A DNA stretch of 64,000 nt from Rhizobium rhizoryzae (lineage in GTDB: Bacteria > Pseudomonadota > Alphaproteobacteria > Rhizobiales > Rhizobiaceae): the NCBI RefSeq assembly GCF_011046895.1, contig NZ_CP049250.1, positions 3,012,501 to 3,076,500 on the forward strand, in the 5' to 3' direction. The position numbers and the translations under genes are program-made. Below, in pieces: positions 9,618 to 18,386 of the stretch. The notes beneath the pieces are model-generated. The model ran no database searches. It saw only the letters and a program-made list of their open reading frames with translations, and was not told the DNA's origin. The stretch's first letter is position 1. Each line of letters begins with the position of its first letter.

Positions 9618-10808
9618 ATGCTGCATATTCGTTCCAAACAAATTCTTTCCGTCGGGGCTGCATTGTGGCTTGTCAGTTCTCCTGCGTTTGCCCTCGACGG
9701 CGCCGACCTCATGAAGAAGTTGACCGCCGGCTTCAATCTTCAGCCCGGCAACATCACTCCAGCGTCCGTTGACATCAACGGCTCCAACGTGACCCTGAAG
9801 GGTGTGACCGTCGGCGATACCAAGGGTGGCTCGCGTCTGAATATCGGCGACGTGCAACTGACCGGCGTGAAAGATGCCAAGGGCGGCGGCTACACCGTTG
9901 AAAAGATGACGTTCGCCAACATCAACGCCAGCGAAGACAAGACCAAGATCACCGCAAAGGATCTCTACTTCGCAGGCCTCTACATTCCCGGCAATGCCAA
10001 TGGTGACACCATTGATTCCCTGATGGTCTATGACGAAGCGCACAGCGGCCCGGTTGAGGTAACAGTTGACGGGAAGCAGGTCGTTGCTGTCGCAGAATCC
10101 AAAGTGACGACCGAACGCTCGGACGACAATTCCAGCCTGAGCTTCAGCGCCTCTGTCGATGGCGTGAAGGTCGATCTCTCTACCGTTGACGATGCCAATG
10201 CCAAGGCGACCATTGAAAGCCTTGGCCTGACCAAGATCGATGGTACGATCACTATGGAAGGCGAATGGGAAGTTGGCCCCGGAACGATCGACATTACGGA
10301 ATATGCCTTCGATTTCGCCAATATCGGTCGTCTCGATATGACGTTCAGCCTGTCCGGTTATACGCCGAGCTTCCTCAAGTCGCTGCGCGATACGACCGCG
10401 GCCATGGAAGCCAACCCGAACAAGGAAGCTGCCCAGCAGGCTGCGGGCCTTGCCATGCTTGGCCTTCTCCAGCAGTTGACCTTCAACAGCGCGCAGATCA
10501 GCTTCTCGGACGACGGTATCACCAAGAGATCCCTGAACTATGCAGGCAAGAGCCAGAATGTTTCAGGCGAACAAATGGCGATGATGCTCAAGGGAATGGT
10601 GCCGCTGGCAATGGCCCAGGCGAACCTGCCCAAGCTCCAGAACGCTGTTTCCAGCGCAGTCAATGCCTACCTCGACAATCCGCAGAACATCACGATCACG
10701 GCAGAACCTGCCAATCCGGTTCCGCTTCCCATGATCATTGGCGCAGCGCAGGCGGCTCCGAACTCGCTCCCGGACATGCTGGGCGTTTCGATCTCAGCCA
10801 ACGATTGA
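9618..10808 (+). CDS. Exported protein of unknown function
   Basis: The 396-aa protein begins with a clear Sec signal peptide (residues 1-23, ending SSPAFALDG) and has no other hydrophobic segment long enough to span a membrane, so it is probably periplasmic. The mature part is rich in short beta-like repeats with alternating Gly, Asp and Val (for example SVDINGSNVTLKGVTVGD), followed by a helical segment around residues 255-300. The start at 9618 is fixed by GGAGGA at 9605-9610. It is monocistronic: divergent from parC, with a strong terminator behind. The family was not recognised; it looks like the conserved rhizobial exported proteins without an assigned domain. Confidence 0.8.
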   Translation: MLHIRSKQILSVGAALWLVSSPAFALDGADLMKKLTAGFNLQPGNITPASVDINGSNVTLKGVTVGDTKGGSRLNIGDVQLTGVKDAKGGGYTVEKMTFANINASEDKTKITAKDLYFAGLYIPGNANGDTIDSLMVYDEAHSGPVEVTVDGKQVVAVAESKVTTERSDDNSSLSFSASVDGVKVDLSTVDDANAKATIESLGLTKIDGTITMEGEWEVGPGTIDITEYAFDFANIGRLDMTFSLSGYTPSFLKSLRDTTAAMEANPNKEAAQQAAGLAMLGLLQQLTFNSAQISFSDDGITKRSLNYAGKSQNVSGEQMAMMLKGMVPLAMAQANLPKLQNAVSSAVNAYLDNPQNITITAEPANPVPLPMIIGAAQAAPNSLPDMLGVSISAND

Positions 10809-10834
10809 GCGTCACGCAATCTTCCGAGCCTCAC

Positions 10835-10865
10835 TGGCGCCGATTGCTGATCGGCGCCATTTTTT
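10835..10865 (+). terminator. Strong Rho-independent terminator
   Basis: TGGCGCCGAT (10835-10844) and ATCGGCGCCA (10850-10859) form a perfect 10-bp stem with a 5-nt loop, followed by six T. It terminates the exported-protein gene. The minus strand has no T-tract, so it does not serve the converging GGDEF-EAL gene. Confidence 0.92.
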
Positions 10866-10871
10866 AATTCT

Positions 10872-12965
10872 CTAAATCCCGGCAGCGACAAAGTGGTCTT
10901 GCTCGACCGAAATGTCCGCAAACCGCAGATTGCTGTTGCGGGCGAGTTTTTCCGCGCAAGCTGCCGGAAGCGGCGCTCCGTAAAGGTAACCTTGCAGTTC
11001 GTGGACGCCATGGGATCGCACCCATTCAGCGACGGTTTCGTTTTCGATACCCTCTGCGACAATCGTCACCTGCATGAGTTTGCACATCGCAATGACGAGG
11101 CTGACCATTTCCTCATTTTTTGGAAGTTGTGAGACCAGACTTCGGTCGATCTTGATGCAATCGACCGCCAGCTCGTTCAGTCGGGCGATATTGGAATAGC
11201 CAGTCCCGAAATCGTCGATCGCGATCCGGACGCCCAGCTCTCTGATCCTGTTGAGATTCTCTTGGATGATGGGATCACTGTCGGAGAAGAGTGTCTCGGT
11301 CAATTCCAGCTCCAGGCGCTCCGGTGGGCAGGAATGCCGGTTGAGGCAGGCTTCGACGACGGCGCTGAAGTCTGTTTCGCAAAGTTGACGGAGGGACAGG
11401 TTGACGGAAATCGTCAGGTCTATCCCATTGCGCATCCATTTCTCGCGCTGCTCGACGGCCTGTTCCAGAACGATCGTCCCGATCTGGTTGATGAGGCCAG
11501 CCTTTTCCGCGAGAGGTATAAAGGTCGACGGTGGCACCATCCCGAGCTTCGGATGTTTCCATCGTGCCAACGCCTCCATACCGATGATGCTTCCATCGAC
11601 GGCGCTGACACGAGGTTGGTAGAACGGAACGATCTGCCCATATCGAAGGCCGTCGCGAAGGCCGGTCAGCAGTTCGATTTCCTCTTCTCGAGCCCGGCTG
11701 AGAGCTTCGTTGTAGACGAAGACCTGGTTCCTGCCTGCGGCCTTCGCCTGGTACATGGCAAGATCTGCCCGGCGCATCAGCGTCTGGATATCGGTTCCGT
11801 GATCGGGGTAATGTGCAATTCCGATGCTTGGCGTCACCACGATCTGGTGCCGGTCGCTTTCGACGGAAATCGCCAGTTTGTCCAGCACCCGGTCTGCGAT
11901 CAACTTCACCCGGCATGGCATGTCGTTGTGCTGAAATAGCAAGAACAGGAATTCATCGCCTGCCAGACGCACGACAATGTCGTCTTCGCTGCAGATTTCA
12001 CGCAGCCGACCCGCGACATCCCGCAGCAGGTTATCTCCCTGGAGATGCCCCAGCGTATCGTTGACTGTCTTGAACTGATCAAGATCAATGAAAAGCAGGC
12101 TGATGCGCGAACCCGTAAGCTCTGCCTTGGTTGTCAGTTCCTCAAAGCGAATCGGCAGGCTCAGTCGATTGAACAGGCCCGTCAGGGGGTCATGATGCGC
12201 AAGCTTCTGCGCCAGCGCTTCAGCTTCCTTGAGTTCGGTGACGTCCGATTCGCTGAGGATGAGGGAGGGCGAGCCTGACACCGGGTCGAAGCAGGAACGC
12301 GCAATGAGTTCATGCCAGCGCTTTCCCTGAGCTGTGTAGACTTCAGCGATCAGCCTTGCCTCACCACCACCATTCAATCGTTGCAACAGGGATTCAAAGT
12401 CTTGCGGATTGACGAAACGATCACTGAGCGAGCCATACCGGATATCGAAATCAGCTCTGGCAGCCGGATTGCAATAAAGAGTTCTCCCTTCAATCGTATG
12501 CAGAGAGATCATGAGATGGGTGTGGAGGAGAACGTCGGCACTACGGATAGCCTCCGGCACCAGGCTCATTTCGTCCCGCCCCTCGCAGAGCATGGCCATG
12601 CGTCCATCAGGCAGACGGAAGCCACTGAAGCGGACCTGTAGCGGGCGTGGGACGCCACGCGGGTACAGCGTCCACATTTCGGTGAAAACGGCATCCTTGT
12701 CGATGAAGTCCGTCTGATACTGAAGCAGGCGGCGAGACACTGCGGGCGACATATTGTCTTTCATGCGCCGGGCGCGCAGTTCCTCAAGGTTGATGGCGGC
12801 CCAGATTTCCAGCGCCATCTCATTGCCCCAGACAACACGTCCTTCATCAATGTCGAAAATCCAGACCGCGGTTGAAAGCCGATCCAGCAAATCGCCGCCC
12901 TGCCAGACAACGGGCTGCTCTTCGGGCTGAAGCGTCACTCTTTCCGCTACACTCACCTTGGGCAT
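10872..12965 (-). CDS. PAS-GGDEF-EAL cyclic-di-GMP signalling protein
   Basis: The 697-aa soluble protein has two PAS-like sensor regions (about 25-130 and 140-245), a GGDEF domain (about 255-415) and an EAL domain (about 425-680). The GGDEF signature reads RLAGDEF; A-G-D-E-F variants are often active. The EAL domain has the full phosphodiesterase set: EALARW, the Asn in SVNLSLRQL, ELTET, IDDFGTGYSN, the Lys in IKIDRS and EGIE. Hydrolysis of c-di-GMP is therefore well supported and synthesis is possible. No membrane segment is seen. The start at 12965 gives MPKVSVAERV. No neighbouring partner hints at the signal sensed. Confidence 0.9.
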   Translation of the reverse strand: MPKVSVAERVTLQPEEQPVVWQGGDLLDRLSTAVWIFDIDEGRVVWGNEMALEIWAAINLEELRARRMKDNMSPAVSRRLLQYQTDFIDKDAVFTEMWTLYPRGVPRPLQVRFSGFRLPDGRMAMLCEGRDEMSLVPEAIRSADVLLHTHLMISLHTIEGRTLYCNPAARADFDIRYGSLSDRFVNPQDFESLLQRLNGGGEARLIAEVYTAQGKRWHELIARSCFDPVSGSPSLILSESDVTELKEAEALAQKLAHHDPLTGLFNRLSLPIRFEELTTKAELTGSRISLLFIDLDQFKTVNDTLGHLQGDNLLRDVAGRLREICSEDDIVVRLAGDEFLFLLFQHNDMPCRVKLIADRVLDKLAISVESDRHQIVVTPSIGIAHYPDHGTDIQTLMRRADLAMYQAKAAGRNQVFVYNEALSRAREEEIELLTGLRDGLRYGQIVPFYQPRVSAVDGSIIGMEALARWKHPKLGMVPPSTFIPLAEKAGLINQIGTIVLEQAVEQREKWMRNGIDLTISVNLSLRQLCETDFSAVVEACLNRHSCPPERLELELTETLFSDSDPIIQENLNRIRELGVRIAIDDFGTGYSNIARLNELAVDCIKIDRSLVSQLPKNEEMVSLVIAMCKLMQVTIVAEGIENETVAEWVRSHGVHELQGYLYGAPLPAACAEKLARNSNLRFADISVEQDHFVAAGI

Positions 12966-12990
12966 CCAGCGTCCTCCCCGCTATATTCAT

Positions 12991-13635
12991 TCAGACGAGG
13001 CCCTGTGAGAACGGGCGCGCAGTGGTGCAGAGTTCGGCCAACGGTCGGAACCGGGGCGTGGAGGAAACGCGGCCGATCCACCGCTGAACGGCTGGGAATT
13101 CGGCCATGTCTATTCCTGCTTCGTGTGCCACGTGCACATAGCCAAAGACAGCGATGTCCGTGATTCCGTAGCGCTCTCCCAGCATAAAGCTGCTGTTACC
13201 CAGATGAGCTTCCAGGCTAGAGAGGCCGCTTCTGGCTTTTTCCAACCAGACGGCAATATCGGCCTCCCTGCCCTGCCCAAGCTGCGGAGCAATGAAGGTG
13301 AGAAAACGGGCAGGTGAAATGAACGGCTCCAATTTGGACTGCTCGAAGAACATCCACTGCAGACTGCGGGCTCGTTCGACAGCCGTATCCGGCATGAGGT
13401 CGGAACCGTCTGCAATCAACCAAAGCATCGCATTCGATTCACCGATCCCAACGCCACTCTTGGTGACGAGGTAAGGCACCTGTCCACGGCTGTTTATTCG
13501 CAGATAGGCATCCGAACGATGCTCGCCACCCAAGAGGTTCAATTCGATGATATCCAGCTGATACCCGCAATAGGAAGCTGCAAGATAAGGTTTGATGCAG
13601 TTTCCAGATCCCTTGGTGACGTAAAGATAATCCAT
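12991..13635 (-). CDS. Glutathione S-transferase family protein (1 of 3)
   Basis: The 214-aa protein has a thioredoxin-fold N-terminal half (residues 1-75, with cis-Pro in GQVPYLV and ESNAML contacting glutathione) and an alpha-helical C-terminal half ending with ITDIAVFGYVHVAHEAG, the N-capping box region of GSTs. GGAGAG precedes the ATG at 13635. It lies 25 bp upstream of the GGDEF-EAL gene on the same strand, so the two could be co-transcribed. The substrate cannot be inferred. Confidence 0.85.
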   Translation of the reverse strand: MDYLYVTKGSGNCIKPYLAASYCGYQLDIIELNLLGGEHRSDAYLRINSRGQVPYLVTKSGVGIGESNAMLWLIADGSDLMPDTAVERARSLQWMFFEQSKLEPFISPARFLTFIAPQLGQGREADIAVWLEKARSGLSSLEAHLGNSSFMLGERYGITDIAVFGYVHVAHEAGIDMAEFPAVQRWIGRVSSTPRFRPLAELCTTARPFSQGLV

Positions 13636-13833
13636 AAGCTCTCCAACCCAGATTAATACAATGACTATGTATTAAATCTGTTGAGATTTCGTTGAAGAGA
13701 TTAAGTTCATTCGAAATACAAATCAGCTCTCGATATACGAATACTACTCACATTACATAATAAATTTATGATTTATTAAATATAAGTTTGTCTCGGCGTG
13801 AACCCAACTCGGTTCACGCCGGGAGCTTCTCGT
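13636..13833. other. AT-rich intergenic region upstream of the GST gene
   Basis: Bases 13640-13790 are clearly richer in A and T than the genes around them and hold no ORF. They probably carry the GST promoter. The DUF1236 terminator sits at 13794-13821. Confidence 0.5.
13794..13821 (-). terminator. Hairpin after the DUF1236 gene
   Basis: CGGCGTGAACC (13794-13804) and GGTTCACGCCG (13811-13821) pair perfectly over 11 bp with a 6-nt loop, 12 bp beyond the stop. The minus-strand tail is only moderately T-rich. Confidence 0.6.
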
Positions 13834-14157
13834 TCAATCAAGAACCTGGATGACACGACGCGTGCCCGGATCGACAACCACACGGCGCTCGTTCACGACT
13901 GTGTAGGCATAGTCATTATACCCATCGACCACATGCACATCGACATCCTGCGGCAGCACGCGCCCGACCAGAACGTCGCCTTGATAGGAAACGGACGGGA
14001 CGCTCTGTTGCATGACGTAAGTCCGTACCTGCGCGGGCATTTCGCGAACGACGACCGCGCCTGGCGGAGGCGGTTCGGATACGATCACGGTGGATTGCGC
14101 AAAGGCCGCAGTCGACATGAAAAGGGTCGCAGATGCGACAATCATCGACTTCAACAT
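13834..14157 (-). CDS. DUF1236-type small exported protein
   Basis: The 107-aa protein has a Sec signal peptide (residues 1-21, STAAFAQST). The mature part holds the DUF1236-like pattern: a proline-rich linker, then PQDVDVHVVDGYNDYAYTVV, then RRVVVDPGTRRVIQVL at the end. The ATG at 14157 is preceded by GGGAGAA. It lies downstream of aspS on the same strand but behind a strong terminator, so it is probably transcribed separately. The function of DUF1236 proteins, common in rhizobia, is unknown. Confidence 0.8.
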   Translation of the reverse strand: MLKSMIVASATLFMSTAAFAQSTVIVSEPPPPGAVVVREMPAQVRTYVMQQSVPSVSYQGDVLVGRVLPQDVDVHVVDGYNDYAYTVVNERRVVVDPGTRRVIQVLD

Positions 14158-14240
14158 TCCAATTCTCCCTGTGTTTGTTCTGCCAGACAACACCGGGATG
14201 GTGACTTGGTTCCCTCGCGATGGACCCATCGGCGGATAAA

Positions 14241-14275
14241 CAAAAACGCCGCCGCTTTCTGCAAGCGGCGGCGTT
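14241..14275 (-). terminator. Strong Rho-independent terminator after aspS
   Basis: AACGCCGCCGCTT (14245-14257) and its exact complement (14263-14275) form a 13-bp stem with a 5-nt loop, followed on the minus strand by TTTTTG. It lies 23 bp beyond the aspS stop. Confidence 0.93.
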
Positions 14276-14298
14276 GAAGACGATAATCAGCCTGAAGA

Positions 14299-16089
14299 TC
14301 AGTCTTTCTTCTGCGGCGGGATGACGCGCAGCGAAAGCTCGCGAAGCTGTGTCGGGGTTGCTTCCGACGGTGCATTCATCAGAAGATCCTGGGCCTGCTG
14401 ATTCATCGGGAACAGCGTGATTTCGCGCAGGTTCTTCGCGCCCACCAGAAGCATGACGACGCGGTCGATACCGAAGGCACAACCACCGTGTGGAGGCGCA
14501 CCATACTGGAATGCGCGGTACATGCCGCCAAAGCGCTCTTCGACGTCGGCCTTGGAGAGACCAACCAGTTCGAAGGCCTTGACCATCAGATCCGGCGACT
14601 GGTTACGGATCGAGCCCGAGGCGATCTCGAAGCCGTTGCAGACGGCATCGTACTGATAGGCCTTGATCGTCAGAGGATCCTGGTTTTCGAGAGCATCCAA
14701 TCCGCCCTGCGGCATCGAGAACGGGTTGTGAGCGAAATCGATCTTCTTGTCTTCTTCGTTGTATTCGAAGAACGGGAAGTCGACGATCCAGCAGAACTCG
14801 TAGCGATCGCGATCAACGAGGTTCAGTTCCTCGCCTGCGCGCGTGCGGGCTTCACCAGCGAACTTGTAGAACTTGGCAGGATCGCCCGCCACGAAGAAGC
14901 AGGCGTCACCAGCTTCCAGTCCAAGCTGCGTGCGAACTGCTTCGGTGCGCTCTTCGCCGATGTTCTTTGCGAGCGGACCGGAACCGGCGATCTTGCCGTC
15001 CTCTTCCTTCCAGAAAATGTAACCGAGACCCGGCTGGCCCTGCGCCTGCGCCCAGGCATTCATGCGGTCGCAGAAAGCGCGGCTTCCGCCGGTCTTCGCC
15101 GGAATTGCCCAGACTTCGACCTTCGGGTTCGACGCAATCATGTTCGCGAAGACCTTGAAGCCTGAGCCAGCGAAATGCTCGGTGACAGCCTGCATGGTGA
15201 TGGGGTTGCGCAGATCCGGCTTGTCAGAGCCGTATTTGCGGATCGCTTCATCATAAGGAATGCGTGGCCAGTTCTTTGTTACAGGCTTGCCCTCGGCGAA
15301 TTGTTCGAACACCGCCGTCATCATCGGCTCCATCGTGCCCCAGACATCTTCCTGGGTGACGAAGCTCATCTCGACGTCGAGCTGGTAGAATTCGCCCGGC
15401 AGACGGTCTGCGCGCGGATCCTCATCGCGGAAGCAAGGCGCGATCTGGAAGTAGCGGTCGAAGCCAGCCACCATCAGAAGCTGCTTGTACTGTTGCGGCG
15501 CCTGCGGCAGGGCAAAGAACTTGCCGGGGTGAATACGGCTCGGCACCAGGAAGTCTCGCGCACCTTCAGGCGAAGAGGCCGTGAGGATAGGCGTCGAATA
15601 CTCGGCAAATCCGGAAGACGTCATACCGGACCGCATGGCCGCAATGATCTGGGTCCGCTTGACGATGTTCTTGTGCAGCGTTTCGCGGCGCAGATCGAGG
15701 AAGCGATACTTCAGGCGAACATCTTCCGGGTATTCCGGCTCACCGAAGACCGGCAGCGGCAGTTCCTTGGCAGCCGACAGAACCTCGATCTCCTTGGCAT
15801 AGAGCTCGATTTCGCCCGTTGGCATGTTCTTGTTGACGGTTTCGTCGGTGCGGGCCTTGACCACGCCATCGATACGAATGACCCATTCGCCGCGAACGGT
15901 CTCGGCGACCTTGAAGGCCGGGCTATCGGGATCGGCGACCACTTGGGTCATGCCATAATGGTCGCGAAGGTCGATAAACAGAACGCCGCCGTGGTCACGA
16001 ACACGGTGGACCCAGCCGGAGAGGCGAACGGTCGCGCCGACATCGGACTTCCTGAGAGCGGCACAGGTGTGGCTGCGATAAGGGTGCAT
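14299..16089 (-). CDS. aspS: Aspartyl-tRNA synthetase
   Basis: The 596-aa bacterial-type enzyme has an N-terminal OB-fold anticodon domain (residues 1-110), the class II catalytic core with motif 2 ([19 protein letters not shown]) and motif 3 ([10 protein letters not shown]), and the GAD insert between them. It charges tRNA(Asp). The anticodon domain reads VRDHGG; a His at this place is associated with non-discriminating AspRS enzymes that also charge tRNA(Asn) for the amidotransferase route. That would fit many alphaproteobacteria but is inference. It starts at 16089 (MHPYRSHTC), 163 bp downstream of the tetR stop. Confidence 0.96.
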   Translation of the reverse strand: MHPYRSHTCAALRKSDVGATVRLSGWVHRVRDHGGVLFIDLRDHYGMTQVVADPDSPAFKVAETVRGEWVIRIDGVVKARTDETVNKNMPTGEIELYAKEIEVLSAAKELPLPVFGEPEYPEDVRLKYRFLDLRRETLHKNIVKRTQIIAAMRSGMTSSGFAEYSTPILTASSPEGARDFLVPSRIHPGKFFALPQAPQQYKQLLMVAGFDRYFQIAPCFRDEDPRADRLPGEFYQLDVEMSFVTQEDVWGTMEPMMTAVFEQFAEGKPVTKNWPRIPYDEAIRKYGSDKPDLRNPITMQAVTEHFAGSGFKVFANMIASNPKVEVWAIPAKTGGSRAFCDRMNAWAQAQGQPGLGYIFWKEEDGKIAGSGPLAKNIGEERTEAVRTQLGLEAGDACFFVAGDPAKFYKFAGEARTRAGEELNLVDRDRYEFCWIVDFPFFEYNEEDKKIDFAHNPFSMPQGGLDALENQDPLTIKAYQYDAVCNGFEIASGSIRNQSPDLMVKAFELVGLSKADVEERFGGMYRAFQYGAPPHGGCAFGIDRVVMLLVGAKNLREITLFPMNQQAQDLLMNAPSEATPTQLRELSLRVIPPQKKD

Positions 16090-16252
16090 TTCAAAATCCT
16101 GGAATCGGGTAAGCCAGCTCGAAACACAGATTCCGGCCAGCGTTTAAAATCGGGCGGAAAAGCGCATGGTGCGCCAGATTTGTCAAGCAGAAGTGCCATT
16201 CAACGCAGAAAGGCGGGCCTTTATCCTCTGCGCGGTCGCGACTCAGACGAGG

Positions 16253-16855
16253 TTACTCCGGCAGGAGAAACTGCACGAGATCCAGAGGCGGAACCGGGGA
16301 AAGGTCTGCGCAGGCGCTATCCCGCGCAATCTTCTGATCAATCAGAAGGTGTGCGTAACCATGGGCGTGAGCCCAGACTAGATGTTCGACGGAAAGTCTG
16401 CCCTCGACGCCTGTCAGACCCAGGCGTTCAGCCACAGAACGGGAAACTTCCGCCAGCACATCGCGCGCGCCCTGCCCTGCTTCGCCGAGAACCGGATCGT
16501 CCCAATCCAGCCTGTTCTTATTGAACATCAGCCGGAAAAGATGAGGATTCGACGCGGCAAAGGCCGTGTAACCCCGCAGGGCAGCACGGAGTTGCTCGGC
16601 AGCAGTGGGCGCGGCCGTTGACATCTCGCTTGTCATTGACAGTCGGAACGCCTTGAAGCCCTCCGCGGCCAGAGCGTTCAATAAATGACGCAGGCTTGGG
16701 AAATGATGCTCCGGCGCAGCATGAGACACGCCCACCCGGGCCGCCAGCTTGCGCAATGACAATTCCTCAAGCCCCAGTTCCTCCAGCAGGGCTAGGCCAT
16801 TCTCGATGAGCGCCTGCCGCAGATCCCCATGATGATACGCTTTTTGTCTCGCCAT
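16253..16855 (-). CDS. TetR/AcrR-family regulator with WHG-type C-terminal domain
   Basis: The 200-aa protein has an N-terminal TetR helix-turn-helix (about residues 8-55: LRQALIENGLALLEELG, then LSLRKLAARVGVSHAAPEHHF). The C-terminal ligand domain (residues 75-190), with PHLFRLMF and EHLVWAHAHGYAHLL, is of the WHG (TetR_C_33) kind. It is divergent from the ABA4-like operon across 101 bp that contain two copies of an operator-like inverted repeat, so it probably represses both directions. The ligand is unknown. Confidence 0.87.
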   Translation of the reverse strand: MARQKAYHHGDLRQALIENGLALLEELGLEELSLRKLAARVGVSHAAPEHHFPSLRHLLNALAAEGFKAFRLSMTSEMSTAAPTAAEQLRAALRGYTAFAASNPHLFRLMFNKNRLDWDDPVLGEAGQGARDVLAEVSRSVAERLGLTGVEGRLSVEHLVWAHAHGYAHLLIDQKIARDSACADLSPVPPLDLVQFLLPE

Positions 16856-16897
16856 TCCACCTTCTTACCGCTGAAGCACAGGGCGTGTCAAAATAAT

Positions 16898-16912
16898 CTT
16901 GACATTGCCAAG
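16898..16912. promoter_or_regulatory. Operator-like palindrome, copy 1 (tetR / ABA4-like intergenic)
   Basis: CTTGACATTGCCAAG is a 15-bp palindrome with one mismatched pair. It contains TTGACA (16899-16904), a possible -35 box for the ABA4-like operon, so bound repressor would block transcription. The matching copy begins 33 bp downstream. Confidence 0.6.
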
Positions 16913-16930
16913 TTTGGCCTCATGCTAAAT

Positions 16931-16945
16931 CTTGTCACCGTCAAG
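16931..16945. promoter_or_regulatory. Operator-like palindrome, copy 2
   Basis: CTTGTCACCGTCAAG shares the CTTGnCA...CAAG pattern and the preceding AAT with copy 1. It lies immediately before the ribosome-binding site (GATGAGG) of the ABA4-like gene. The 33-bp phasing is close to three helical turns, which would put two TetR dimers on one face. Confidence 0.55.
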
Positions 16946-16956
16946 ATGAGGCGCTC

Positions 16957-17388
16957 ATGCACGTAGATACCGTATTTTCACTTGCCAGCAGCGTTGCTTT
17001 GGGTGGCTGGCTGCTGCTCATTTTTGCGCCCCGATGGCCAGCACTGGTCGCTTTCATCCGGTCAGGCTTGATCGGGGCGCTGTCGCTCACCTATGCGGTC
17101 CTGGTCTTCGTCTATTTCTTTCGGGTTGAAGATGGCGGGTTCGGCTCGATTGCCGAAGTCCGCGCTCTGTTTCTGAGCGATGCGGTGCTGACGGCCGGCT
17201 GGGTGCACTACCTTGCCTTCGATCTCTTCGTGGGCACCTGGATCGCTATCGAAGCCGACAGGCGTGGCTATAACCGGCTGCTGCAGGGGCCTCTGCTTGT
17301 TGTCACTTTCATGTTCGGTCCACTCGGCCTTCTGCTCTTCTCCATCACCCGCGCCAGCGAGGCGGCGCTGACGCTCCGAAAGGTCTGA
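16957..17388 (+). CDS. ABA4-like (DUF4281) membrane protein
   Basis: The 143-aa protein has four hydrophobic helices (about residues 5-25, 32-55, 72-95 and 108-130). The signature HYLAFDLFVGTWIAIEADRR and the GPLGLLL turn near the C-terminus match the ABA4-like family. Plant ABA4 acts in neoxanthin formation; bacterial members have no established function. The ATG at 16957 is preceded by GATGAGG. The gene is the first of a two-gene unit controlled, by inference, by the divergent TetR protein. Confidence 0.75.
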   Translation: MHVDTVFSLASSVALGGWLLLIFAPRWPALVAFIRSGLIGALSLTYAVLVFVYFFRVEDGGFGSIAEVRALFLSDAVLTAGWVHYLAFDLFVGTWIAIEADRRGYNRLLQGPLLVVTFMFGPLGLLLFSITRASEAALTLRKV

Positions 17389-17391
17389 CCG

Positions 17392-18237
17392 ATGACGATA
17401 GGCTTTGACGACAGCATTTCACCTGCCCTCTCACGCAACATCCAGAGCTCGGCAGACAAGACACGGCGTTTGCTGATCGTCAGCATCGGGCTGCAACTGG
17501 GACTCGCTGTTCCCAGTCTGGTCGCCCTCGTCATCGACGACCGGCTGATCAATGAGATCAGTGTCTGGATCAAGCCGCTCAAATTTCAGGCGTCGCTCAT
17601 CGTTATGCTTGGAACGCTGCTTTTGCTGCTGCCACTGATCGAAAGACGTGTCCGTGAAGGCCGTGGCGTCTGGCTTGCATGCATGGTCGCCGCCGCCACA
17701 GCAACCGGTGAGATTGCCTACATCACGCTGCAGGCTGCGCGTGGCCGCGCCTCCCATTTCAACACATCCACGGCGACGGAGGCCCTTGCCTATAGCCTGA
17801 TGGGCGTGGGTGCCGCCCTGCTTGTTCTCTCAAGCCTGGTCATCGGAATTTACATCCTTCGTCGCCCGGACCGCTCCGTCCAGGCGGGCCTGCGGCTTGG
17901 GGCTGGCTGGGGATTGATTCTGGGCAGCATCCTGACCTTGATTACGGCATTCGTTCTCGGGAGCGGCCAGATTGCCGGACCCGGTCACTGGGTAGGCGGA
18001 ATTCGCAGCGATGCAGGCGGCCTTCTTCTGCTCGGCTGGTCGCGAACCGGTGGCGATCTGCGCGTTCCGCACTTCTTCGCAACGCACATCATGCAGGCTC
18101 TGCCGATTCTGGGGCTGCTGGCGGATTGTCTTGTTGCGCAGCACGCTCGCTGGATGATTCTCGGCGGTGCTCTAGTATCGATCGCGGTTGTGGTCATGAC
18201 CTTTGTTCAAGCTCTCAGCGGTCAGCCGTTCCTTTGA
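17392..18237 (+). CDS. Multi-pass membrane protein of unknown function
   Basis: The 281-aa protein has about seven hydrophobic segments, from residue 27 to the C-terminus, and a conserved-looking loop around residues 195-230 (GPGHWVGGIRSDAG, then VPHFFATHIMQALPILG) with histidines that could bind metal or haem. No family was recognised with certainty. Its start is 3 bp after the ABA4-like stop, with AAAGG in the end of that gene as ribosome-binding site, so the two are translationally linked and probably act together in the inner membrane. Confidence 0.75.
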   Translation: MTIGFDDSISPALSRNIQSSADKTRRLLIVSIGLQLGLAVPSLVALVIDDRLINEISVWIKPLKFQASLIVMLGTLLLLLPLIERRVREGRGVWLACMVAAATATGEIAYITLQAARGRASHFNTSTATEALAYSLMGVGAALLVLSSLVIGIYILRRPDRSVQAGLRLGAGWGLILGSILTLITAFVLGSGQIAGPGHWVGGIRSDAGGLLLLGWSRTGGDLRVPHFFATHIMQALPILGLLADCLVAQHARWMILGGALVSIAVVVMTFVQALSGQPFL

Positions 18238-18386
18238 GATGAGACTTATCGAGCCGCAATCATCAGTTCCCGTGATGGATCGATCTAAGCTCTGAACTAT
18301 CTTCCGCCTCAAGGCGTGGCTAAAACAGTGGAACGACGCATGGGAATGGCCCCTCGCTCGTCAAGCACAGCAGATGGCCTCAAACC

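Noticed and set aside
15175..16524. Plus-strand ORF of 449 codons opposite aspS and tetR
   Set aside because: It spans two real genes on the other strand and has no domain.
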